DNA of 64,000 nucleotides from positions 1-64,000 of the forward strand of contig NZ_JACVMX010000002.1 in the NCBI RefSeq assembly GCF_014530035.1, in the 5' to 3' direction. Numbering within the stretch: the stretch's first letter is position 1; the number at the start of each line of letters is the position of its first letter. The translations under genes and the position numbers were made by a program. The stretch comes from Leucobacter sp. cx-328 (lineage in GTDB: Bacteria; Actinomycetota; Actinomycetes; Actinomycetales; Microbacteriaceae). The notes under the pieces were generated by a model. The model saw nothing but the letters and a program-made list of their open reading frames with translations, had not been told where the DNA came from and did not search any database. This document shows, piece by piece, positions 7,498 through 14,875 of the stretch.

Positions 7498-10208
7498 CGG
7501 GTGACTCCCTCAGTGGACTGGGTCAGAAAAACAGTTTCGGTGCCTGTGGGCAACGTGTGCGCCGCATCTTCGGCAGAACCGATCACGATGAAGATGGGTG
7601 CCCGTCCCGCGTTGGCGTCGATGAGACCGGCGCCGAGCGCGGATCGCAAGTCGCGCTGCTCGTCGAGCGAGAGCCCAACGACCGCGGAGTCTCTGAGATC
7701 AAGCACGAGCACAGTCGGGCGGTCGCTGAGTGCGGCGCGGATCGTTCCCTGCGACGCCCACGCGGATCGGGTCCGCAGTGAGCTCGCACGTTCCGGCAGC
7801 AGCAGGCCGTCGACCTTGAGCGTGCCGAAACGCACAGCTCGACGGCCAGTGCAGGCTTCGGCGAGCGCGAGCGCATTCGGATCCGTCGGTGAAAGCACGA
7901 GTGCTTGCCCGGGGGCGACGCGCAGGTGATCGATCCGCGCCCCGCCCTCGAGACTGAGATCTTCAGCTGCGATTGCGGCGTCAGGCTGGTCAGCTGGCCA
8001 GGTTTCGTACTTGATTTCGCGGGCAAGACCCTCGCCCTCGACATCGAACGAGGGCAGCACCTTCGCGAGCCACTTTGGCATGCGCCACGCACGATCGCCG
8101 AGCAGCGCAAGCACCGCGGGTACAAGTGTCATGCGTACGACGAACGCGTCGACCGCGACGCCGACCGCGAGGCCGAGCGCAATGACCTTAATCGACGGGT
8201 CGCCTTCTGGCACGAAGGCCGCGAAGACCGCGAACATGATGAGTGCGGCTGCCGTGACGACCTTGGCGCTGCCGGCGAATCCGCGCTTGATCGCAGACTG
8301 CGCATCGGCACCGTGCACGTACTCCTCACGGATACGGGCGACGAGGAACACCTCGTAATCCATCGCGAGGCCGAACAACACGCCCATGAGAATGATCGGC
8401 ATGAAGCTGAGGACGGGCCCGGTGGACGGCACGTTGAGGAGGTCAGCAAACCAACCCCACTGGAACACCGCCACAACCGCGCCAAAGCTCGCGCCCACCG
8501 ACAGCACGAAGCCAAGTGTCGCCTTAATCGGCACCCACACTGAGCGGAACACCATCGCGAGCAGCACGAGCGAGAGGCCGACCACGAGGATGCCGAACGG
8601 CAGCAGCGCGAGCATGAGCTTCTCAGAGACATCGATCGCAACGGCGGTGAAGCCCGTCACCGCGAAGCTCACGTCGTATTTCTCGACCCAGTCGTCGTGC
8701 TTGTCACGCAGGTCGTGCACGAGCTGCGTCGTGCTCTCTGCGTGCGGGCCTTCCTCGGGCACGATCTGAATGATCGCGGTATCTGCGCCCTGGTTCGGGG
8801 TTGCGAGCGGCACGTCTGCGACGCCAGGCATCGCGAGCAGCTCTTCCTTGATGTCATCCATGAGTCCGAGCGGATCGGTGCTCGTGATGATCGAGCCTGT
8901 GAGCAACAGTGGGCCGTTGCTGCCATCACCGAAGTGCTCGCCCGTCAGCTCATAGGTCACGCGTGCGGGATCGTCAGCTTCGAGCGACGTAGCGGTGGGG
9001 AGCGCGAGGCGCAGATCCGCCGCCGGAATCGTCGCAACGCCCAGCACCGCAAGCACGGCCACGATCGTCAGGATCGGGCGCCGCGTCGCACCGCGCACCC
9101 AGCCAGCGAAGAAGCGATCGGCGCGAGTCTGCTTCGGCTCGGGCGGACCAGCGGGGCCGGCCTCTGCGAGCGCCTTTCGCTGCTTCTTGGGGAGGATCTT
9201 CGTGCCAGCCATCGCGAGGATCGCGGGCGTGAGCGTCACCGAGATCGCGACCGCAATTGCGACTGCGACCGCAGCTGCGACACCGAGCGCGGTGAGGAAC
9301 GGGATGCCGGCGACCGACAGGCCGACAAGCGCGATGATGACGGTGAGGCCAGCGAATACGACGGCAGAGCCAGAGGTCGCGGTCGCGCGCGCAATCGACT
9401 CCCCGACGGGAAGGCCCGCGCGCAACTGCTCCTGGTGTCTACTGACAATGAATAGCGTGTAGTCGATGCCGACGGCGAGACCGAGCATGAGCGCGAGCAT
9501 CGGGGTGGTCGAGGTGAGTTCGACGAATGCGGTCACGAAGAACACGCCAGCCACCGAGATACCGACGCCGAGCATCGCAATGATGAGCGGCATGCCGGCC
9601 GCAATGAGCGAGCCCAGCGTGAGAATCAACACGATGAAGGCGATGATGACGCCGATGGCCTCCGACGCGGTTACGCCGGGAATCGCGGCAGAGAAAATCT
9701 CTCCACCGTACGACACCTGAGTGCCCTGGGGCAGCGTCTCGCGAAGATCTTCGGTGACCTGCTCAATACCCGACACGGTTTCGTCAGCGACCGTCGACAT
9801 GTCAGATTCAATCTGCACGGTGAGCAACGCTGCCTGTCCGTCATCGGAGAGGCCACTACTCATCAGTTCCGAGAAGGGCGTCTGCACACCGCTGACGTCG
9901 CGGAGAGCTTCAAGCTCAGTCGTCGCGTCGACGATCGCGTCGCGGTACGGCGCATCCTCGACTGATGTGCCCTCTGGCGCAACCACGATGATCGTCGCGC
10001 TCGTGCCACTGACTTCCGGGAAGGTGTGGCTCAGCGATGTGATCGCATCCTGCGACTCAGTGCCTGGGATCGCAATCGGTCCGTTGGCGCCCTTGCCGAA
10101 GACCGCGGCACCCGCACCCAAGAGGAGCAGGAGGGCGATCCAGATGGCAAGTACGAGCGCTTTGTACCGGCTGGCCCAGCGGCCAAGCGCGTAGAGAGCT
10201 GTCGACAT
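7494..10208 (-). CDS. MMPL family transporter with C-terminal pseudo-ATPase
   Basis: A 904-residue RND-type exporter of the MMPL family in the plasma membrane. Two repeats each have one membrane helix, an extracellular domain and a block of five helices; hallmark motifs include GLAVGIDYTLFIVSR and the second-half LFGLAMDYEVFLVARIREE. The start ATG 10208 is preceded by AAAGG and is followed at once by the first helix. The last 175 residues (from about 729) are not MMPL. They resemble an ABC ATPase lacking the Walker A lysine: VAPGQALVLSPTDPNA at 764-779, TLKVDGLLLPERA, and a Walker B-like TVLVLDLRD at about 832-840. Mycobacterial MMPL proteins export lipids; the cargo here is unknown. TetR control is likely. 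Confidence 0.9.
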   Translation of the reverse strand: MSTALYALGRWASRYKALVLAIWIALLLLLGAGAAVFGKGANGPIAIPGTESQDAITSLSHTFPEVSGTSATIIVVAPEGTSVEDAPYRDAIVDATTELEALRDVSGVQTPFSELMSSGLSDDGQAALLTVQIESDMSTVADETVSGIEQVTEDLRETLPQGTQVSYGGEIFSAAIPGVTASEAIGVIIAFIVLILTLGSLIAAGMPLIIAMLGVGISVAGVFFVTAFVELTSTTPMLALMLGLAVGIDYTLFIVSRHQEQLRAGLPVGESIARATATSGSAVVFAGLTVIIALVGLSVAGIPFLTALGVAAAVAVAIAVAISVTLTPAILAMAGTKILPKKQRKALAEAGPAGPPEPKQTRADRFFAGWVRGATRRPILTIVAVLAVLGVATIPAADLRLALPTATSLEADDPARVTYELTGEHFGDGSNGPLLLTGSIITSTDPLGLMDDIKEELLAMPGVADVPLATPNQGADTAIIQIVPEEGPHAESTTQLVHDLRDKHDDWVEKYDVSFAVTGFTAVAIDVSEKLMLALLPFGILVVGLSLVLLAMVFRSVWVPIKATLGFVLSVGASFGAVVAVFQWGWFADLLNVPSTGPVLSFMPIILMGVLFGLAMDYEVFLVARIREEYVHGADAQSAIKRGFAGSAKVVTAAALIMFAVFAAFVPEGDPSIKVIALGLAVGVAVDAFVVRMTLVPAVLALLGDRAWRMPKWLAKVLPSFDVEGEGLAREIKYETWPADQPDAAIAAEDLSLEGGARIDHLRVAPGQALVLSPTDPNALALAEACTGRRAVRFGTLKVDGLLLPERASSLRTRSAWASQGTIRAALSDRPTVLVLDLRDSAVVGLSLDEQRDLRSALGAGLIDANAGRAPIFIVIGSAEDAAHTLPTGTETVFLTQSTEGVTR

Positions 10209-10252
10209 TCTGACCTTTCGGTACGGCCGATACAGTTGTGCATCGACTATTC

Positions 10253-10290
10253 GATACATAAGTGTATCCGTTTCGATACACTGGTGTATC
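10253..10290. promoter_or_regulatory. Double TetR operator
   Basis: Two dyads, GATACATAAGTGTATC (10253-10268) and GATACACTGGTGTATC (10275-10290). Their centres are 22 bp apart, two turns of the helix. They lie in the divergent spacer between the MMPL gene and tetR, as expected for cooperative binding of two dimers. A weaker half-site (CGATACAG) is at 10228-10235. Confidence 0.75.
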
Positions 10291-10332
10291 CGACTATTCT
10301 CAGGAACCTCCGAGTGCGGAAGAGATGGGAGA

Positions 10333-11019
10333 ATGGTGCAAATGCTCTCCGAGACACCCGACACCACACACCTCGCCGAAGCTGTGCCAAGCGCACGCCG
10401 GCAAGAGACCCGCGCACGCCTGCTCGATGCGGCGTTCGAGGTGTTCACCGAGACCGGGTTCCAGGCAGCATCCGTTGAACTCATTACGAGTCGCGCCGGT
10501 TTCACGCGCGGTGCCTTCTACTCGAACTTCTCGAGCAAGGAAGAATTGTTCGTCGAACTCTTCAACCGCGCCTACGGGCAGCGCGCAGCAGATCTGCGCA
10601 CGCGCACTACCGAACTCATGCCGCACCTTGCCGCGCAACAGTGCCCCATAAGCACCGAAGAAGCAGCCGCCTACGTCGCAGATTTCTTCTTCGAAACCGG
10701 CGATGAGGCAAAGTGGTTCGCACTTGAGACCGAGTTTTTGCTCCTCGCGATGCGCGAACCGAGCGAATCTCTCCACTTCACTGACTTCGTCAGTAAGTTC
10801 CGGGCCGAGCTCGCCGACCTCGTTGACGAGATTCTGCACGTTGCCGGCCGGCGCTTTTCCCTCCCCAGCGAGAACGCAATGATCGTACTCGGCTCGGTCT
10901 ACGAGCGCTCGTTCCGCATCTCAGCAATCGGCGGCTATGACGCCCCCGAAGGCCTCAGTGAACTCGGCGATCGGATTGCAGAGCTTCTCTTCGCCATCAC
11001 TGAAGAGATTCCAACGTAG
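10333..11019 (+). CDS. TetR family transcriptional regulator
   Basis: A 228-residue repressor-type protein. The N-terminal helix-turn-helix covers about residues 24-68, with RARLLDAAFEVFTETGF and FTRGAFYSNFSSKEELF matching the TetR signature. The C-terminal ligand-binding half is unlike anything I can name. It is divergent from the MMPL-YhgE operon and faces a double operator, so it most likely represses that operon and itself, relieved by an unknown ligand. GGGAG lies only one base before ATG 10333 but ten bases before ATG 10342, so the fourth codon may be the true start. dcd follows after nine bases. Confidence 0.88.
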   Translation: MVQMLSETPDTTHLAEAVPSARRQETRARLLDAAFEVFTETGFQAASVELITSRAGFTRGAFYSNFSSKEELFVELFNRAYGQRAADLRTRTTELMPHLAAQQCPISTEEAAAYVADFFFETGDEAKWFALETEFLLLAMREPSESLHFTDFVSKFRAELADLVDEILHVAGRRFSLPSENAMIVLGSVYERSFRISAIGGYDAPEGLSELGDRIAELLFAITEEIPT

Positions 11020-11028
11020 GATTAACCT

Positions 11029-11634
11029 GTGCTGCTCTCAGATCGTGACATTAACGCCGAACTCGCCTCCGGACGCATTGGGCTCAGCCCGAGCGAACCC
11101 GAAATGGTGCAGCCATCGAGCGTTGACGTGCGCCTCGACCGCTACTTCCGTCTCTTCGACAACCACAAGTACGCGGTCATCGACCCCTCAGAAGACCAGC
11201 CTGAGCTCACGCGTCTCATCGAGGTCGACCCCGAAGAAGGCTTCATTCTTCACCCCGGCGAGTTCGTGCTTGGTTCGACCTACGAACAGGTCAGCCTGCC
11301 CGACAACATCGCTGCACGCCTCGAGGGCAAGAGCTCACTCGGCCGCCTCGGCCTACTCACCCACTCGACCGCGGGCTTCATCGATCCCGGCTTCGAAGGC
11401 CACATCACCCTCGAGCTGTCGAACGTCGCAACCCTGCCGATCCGCCTTTGGCCCGGTATGAAGATCGGCCAGCTGTGCTTCTTCCAGCTGACCTCCCCAG
11501 CAGAGCGACCCTACGGCTCGGGTGCGACCTTCTCGCGCTACCGCGGCCAGCGCGGCCCGACCGCATCGCGCTCGCACATGAACTTCCACCGCGCCGATGT
11601 CACCGGCACGGTCGCAGGGGCACCGGGTAACTAA
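11029..11634 (+). CDS. dcd: dCTP deaminase
   Basis: A 201-residue trimeric enzyme of the dUTPase fold that deaminates dCTP, supplying dUTP/dUMP for thymidylate synthesis. Conserved parts are [11 protein letters not shown] (99-109) and [14 protein letters not shown] (119-132), with Glu129 as the expected catalytic base. Actinobacterial homologues such as that of Mycobacterium tuberculosis are bifunctional deaminase-dUTPases; whether this one is cannot be judged by eye. The GTG at 11029 has TAGGA upstream. It lies nine bases after tetR, so it may be cotranscribed, and ends at a strong terminator. Confidence 0.95.
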   Translation: MLLSDRDINAELASGRIGLSPSEPEMVQPSSVDVRLDRYFRLFDNHKYAVIDPSEDQPELTRLIEVDPEEGFILHPGEFVLGSTYEQVSLPDNIAARLEGKSSLGRLGLLTHSTAGFIDPGFEGHITLELSNVATLPIRLWPGMKIGQLCFFQLTSPAERPYGSGATFSRYRGQRGPTASRSHMNFHRADVTGTVAGAPGN

Positions 11635-11651
11635 CCCTTCCTGCATCAACA

Positions 11652-11695
11652 GCTGAGGCTCCTGGACCGATTGGTTCAGGAGCCTCAGCCGTTTC
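11652..11695 (+). terminator. Terminator of dcd
   Basis: A perfect 13-bp stem, GCTGAGGCTCCTG (11652-11664) with CAGGAGCCTCAGC (11677-11689), followed by CGTTTCTT. Confidence 0.92.
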
Positions 11696-11754
11696 TTCAT
11701 ACGCGCCGGTTATTTCGGCGCCGGAGTCACTCGGTGCGTGAGCGACGGATCCGC

Positions 11755-12522
11755 CTAGTTGTGACCGAGAATGCCGTCGCCGCCGTCGACGCCGAGGGCA
11801 ACACCAGTGATGTACGAAGCTGCGTCCGAGCACAAGAAGACAGCCGCCTCAGCCTGCTCAGCGGGCTCCGCCATACGTTTCATAGGAACCCGATCTGCCA
11901 CCGCCTGGAACGCTTCGGGCGAGCTTTCCTTCCAACCAGCCAGCGCTGCAGTCATCGTCCCGCCGGGGCAGAAAGCGTTTACGCGGATGCCCGCAGCAGC
12001 ATTCTCAGCAGCTGCCACCTTCGTCATACCGATAACCGACCATTTGGTCGCGGTGTACGCCGAGAGGCCAGGGTTGCCCGACTTGCCCGCAAGCGAAGCG
12101 GTGTTCACGATCGCACCGTGACCCTGTTTCTGCATTTGACGAAGCTCGTGCTTCATGAAGTACATGGTGCCGAACACATTCAGGTTGAACATGCGCTCCC
12201 AGACCGGGCCCTCCTGCTCAGTGAAGGGAGCGTTCGGTGCGCCAATGCCAGCGTTGTTGTGCGCAAAGTCGAGCGAGCCCCAAAGCTCAACGACTCGCGC
12301 AACGAGCTGCTCTGCAGCTTCTTCCTTCGAAGCGTCTGCCACAAAATACTCAGCGGTACCACCTGCGGCGCGGATCAGCTCGACAGTCTCAGCAGCCATT
12401 GCCTCGCTGATGTCACTGACGAGAACGTTCGCACCCTCGCGCGCGAACGCGAGCGCCGCCGCACGGCCGATACCCGCACCGCTCGCAGTTACCAGCCCAC
12501 TCTTGCCCTGCATTGAACCCAT
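11755..12522 (-). CDS. SDR family oxidoreductase
   Basis: A 255-residue classical short-chain dehydrogenase/reductase, cytoplasmic and NAD(P)-dependent. The cofactor loop is TASGAGIG (12-19), with Ala in place of the usual first Gly. NNAG is at 89-92. The catalytic set is Ser143, Tyr156 and Lys160 (SAYTATK). An acidic residue after the second strand (VSDIS) suggests preference for NAD. The C-terminal GVDGGDG fits the glucose/ribitol dehydrogenase-like group, but the substrate is unknown. The ATG at 12522 is chosen because AAGGAGG lies five bases upstream; a longer frame adds an Arg-rich stretch without homology. It is a single gene. Confidence 0.9.
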   Translation of the reverse strand: MGSMQGKSGLVTASGAGIGRAAALAFAREGANVLVSDISEAMAAETVELIRAAGGTAEYFVADASKEEAAEQLVARVVELWGSLDFAHNNAGIGAPNAPFTEQEGPVWERMFNLNVFGTMYFMKHELRQMQKQGHGAIVNTASLAGKSGNPGLSAYTATKWSVIGMTKVAAAENAAAGIRVNAFCPGGTMTAALAGWKESSPEAFQAVADRVPMKRMAEPAEQAEAAVFLCSDAASYITGVALGVDGGDGILGHN

Positions 12523-12660
12523 GGATCCTCCTTGCGGCCTACGCCGAAATCGATGCTGTGGCACGCAGCTTGACGCCATGCTCAGTGCCCTGTTGCATCA
12601 ATGCTCAACCCGAGTCACTCCCCGAGTCAATCTTGATTTCTCAGACCCGATGCCCTACCC

Positions 12661-12707
12661 AAACGAGTCCGCACGGCAGCCGTGTGGGCTGCCGTGCGGA
12701 CTCGTTT
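12661..12707 (-). terminator. Terminator of the CopD-CtaG gene
   Basis: A perfect 19-bp inverted repeat (12661-12679 with 12689-12707) whose outermost bases give AAACGAG...CTCGTTT. It is 32 bases past the stop codon of the gene at 12739. Confidence 0.85.
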
Positions 12708-12738
12708 GCAGATTCTTATGCCGTCTCGCGACAGCGAA

Positions 12739-14742
12739 CTAGCGCTGCAAGCGCCTTGCGGCCCGCTCATCACGCGCCGCCTGCTCGGCCAGCATCGCAT
12801 TGTAGGCCTCAAGGTCGACGTCGCCCAGGCGATCCGCCGCCCGGTCCCTGCGCTTTTGCTCCTTACGGTCAGTGCGCGACCACTGCACCGCGACGACGAG
12901 CGCCAGGGCGAGCGTCGGCAGTTCGCCGATGCCCCAAGCGATGCCGCCGCCAAGCGCCTGGTCCTCGAGCGGCGTGCCACCCCACTGGCGACCCATCGCA
13001 CCGAACCAGTCTGCGCCGAGGAGGTTGTCGCCCGTCATGAGTGTGACACCAAAGAAGGCATGCGAGGCCATAGTGGCGAACAGCACGACCAGGCGCAGCG
13101 GGTAGGGGAAGCGATACGGAATCGGATCGGTGCCGACCATCGTCAGGCTGAAGAGGTAGCCCGAGATGAGGAAGTGAATGATCATCCACTGGTGACCGAG
13201 GTGCGCCTCCATCGACCAACGCATGATGGGTGTGAAGTAGAAGATCCACAGTGAGCCAACGAAGACCACAGCGGCGACGATCGGATGGGTGATGAACTTC
13301 GAGTAGGGAGTTTGAACCATCCACATGATCCACTCACGGCCACCCCACGAGCCATCAGTACGCTTCGGAATCGCTCGCAGCGCGAGCGTGACGGGCGCAC
13401 CCAACACCAACACGAGCGGGATCAGCATCGTCAGCAACATGTGCATGAGCATGTGTGTGCTGAAGAGGTACGCCTCGTACGCGTTCAGGGCTCCATTGGT
13501 CGCGTAGAACAAGAACACCAGGCCAGCGAGCCATGCGATCGTACGACCAATCGGCCACTTGTCACCACGGCGACGCAGGCGGATCACGGCAGCGAGATAG
13601 AAAGCCGCACCAAAGACGCAGACCAGCGTCCAAGCGATGTCAAACTTCCAGACGCTGAAGTACTCCTGGAAACCAAGCTCGGGCGGCAGCGGGTCACCCG
13701 TCAACCACTCAGCGGGCGTAATCTTGCCGCCCTGATCACGCGCAGGATCAAGGTTCACCGGGGTCGCCGAGCGGCCGAGTGAGCCAGCGAAACCACTCAC
13801 GATTCCCATTACCGCAAGCTCGCTCACAACGAGCCAGGCGAAGATGCGGCGGCCCTTTTCAGAGGTGCCGATCCGCGGAATCATCCACTGACGCTGCAGC
13901 GCACCGAACGCGCCAAGCGCCAGGAGGGTCACGGTCTTGCCAATGATGAGCTGGCCATAACCGGTGTTGAACAGAGCGTCGAACGAGCCAAGGCGCTGCA
14001 TCGCGGCGACGACACCAGAGGCAGCAACACCGATGAACGCCAGGAGCGCGATCGGCGAGTAACGCGCGGTGAGGGTAGCGAGGCGTTCGCGGTCGACTGA
14101 GCGCGAGACGAAGACGAGGACGGCGAGGCCGCCGATCCACGCAGCCGCACCGATGACGTGCACGAGCAGGGCGTTCACGGCCTGCATGTGACCGGAAGCG
14201 CCAGCTGCGTGACCCTGCGATGCAATCGGCACAAAGGCCACGAGTGCAAGGACGAGGACAAGCAGCGTGCTGCGACGGCCGCGGAATGCAAACGCGGCAA
14301 CCGTCGTCACTGCGGAAAGAATGAGGGAGAACAGCCACAACTGGCCCAGCTCAACTTCGGTGAGGAACTGTGCGAGGCCGGCACTGAAGAGCGGTCCAGC
14401 CGAGAGCTCGAGACCACCGAAGTCGAGGTACGAGAACAGGATTACCGCGCCCGACGCCACTGTGGACAACGCTGCCGATGCCGCTGCAACGTCCATCGCG
14501 ATGCGGTACTCGGCACGGTCCGTCGCGAACGCCCACACAGCCATGAGAGTCGCACCGAGCACGCCCGAAAGTGCGAGGTTCAGTACCGTGCGCGCGATCG
14601 GCGAACCGTATCGCACGAAGGCTCCGGGGTCGACAAGCGCCCGCGGGTCAGCAGCTCCACCGATTGCAAGCCCGACAAAGGTTGCAGCGATGGCCGCTGC
14701 GAACAGCACGGCCGGGGCAAGAACGCGAAAAAGACGTGGCAC
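12739..14742 (-). CDS. CopD-CtaG fusion: copper import / cytochrome oxidase assembly
   Basis: A 667-residue membrane protein joining two families. Residues 1 to about 320 are CopD-like, with the conserved SQGHAAGA and VHVIGAAAWIGGLAVL histidine segments. Residues of about 355-640 are CtaG_2/caa3-type, with HMLMHMLLTMLIPLVLVLGAP and HQWMIIHFLISGYLF. The fusion is common in actinobacteria and is thought to bring copper across the membrane and deliver it to cytochrome c oxidase. A charged C-terminal tail of about 45 residues (KEQKRRDRAADR...) is cytoplasmic. It is a single gene with its own terminator. No oxidase gene is nearby, so the role is inferred from family only. Confidence 0.9.
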   Translation of the reverse strand: MPRLFRVLAPAVLFAAAIAATFVGLAIGGAADPRALVDPGAFVRYGSPIARTVLNLALSGVLGATLMAVWAFATDRAEYRIAMDVAAASAALSTVASGAVILFSYLDFGGLELSAGPLFSAGLAQFLTEVELGQLWLFSLILSAVTTVAAFAFRGRRSTLLVLVLALVAFVPIASQGHAAGASGHMQAVNALLVHVIGAAAWIGGLAVLVFVSRSVDRERLATLTARYSPIALLAFIGVAASGVVAAMQRLGSFDALFNTGYGQLIIGKTVTLLALGAFGALQRQWMIPRIGTSEKGRRIFAWLVVSELAVMGIVSGFAGSLGRSATPVNLDPARDQGGKITPAEWLTGDPLPPELGFQEYFSVWKFDIAWTLVCVFGAAFYLAAVIRLRRRGDKWPIGRTIAWLAGLVFLFYATNGALNAYEAYLFSTHMLMHMLLTMLIPLVLVLGAPVTLALRAIPKRTDGSWGGREWIMWMVQTPYSKFITHPIVAAVVFVGSLWIFYFTPIMRWSMEAHLGHQWMIIHFLISGYLFSLTMVGTDPIPYRFPYPLRLVVLFATMASHAFFGVTLMTGDNLLGADWFGAMGRQWGGTPLEDQALGGGIAWGIGELPTLALALVVAVQWSRTDRKEQKRRDRAADRLGDVDLEAYNAMLAEQAARDERAARRLQR

Positions 14743-14818
14743 GGTATCTAGCCTACGGTGTGCCTCTGCGTGCTTCCTCCGTGTGAGCGCCAGCGCACGT
14801 CACGGGTATGCGGCACGC

Positions 14819-14862
14819 GGGGTTCGTATGGGGTTCGAGTGGGGTTCGAGTGGGGTTCGAGT
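14819..14862. repeat. Four tandem 11-bp units (GGGGTTCGAGT)
   Basis: One variant unit GGGGTTCGTAT is followed by three perfect GGGGTTCGAGT units, just past the stop codon of the LuxR-type gene and upstream of the CopD-CtaG gene. A likely slippage-prone minisatellite in a short spacer. Confidence 0.9.
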
Positions 14863-14875
14863 GGATGGCGTGCGA

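Noticed and set aside
5521..7929. Very long open frame on the plus strand (about 800 codons)
   Set aside because: It is antisense to the YhgE and MMPL genes, whose domains are clear. The composition (Arg, Ala, Glu rich, low hydrophobicity) is the usual shadow of high-GC coding DNA.
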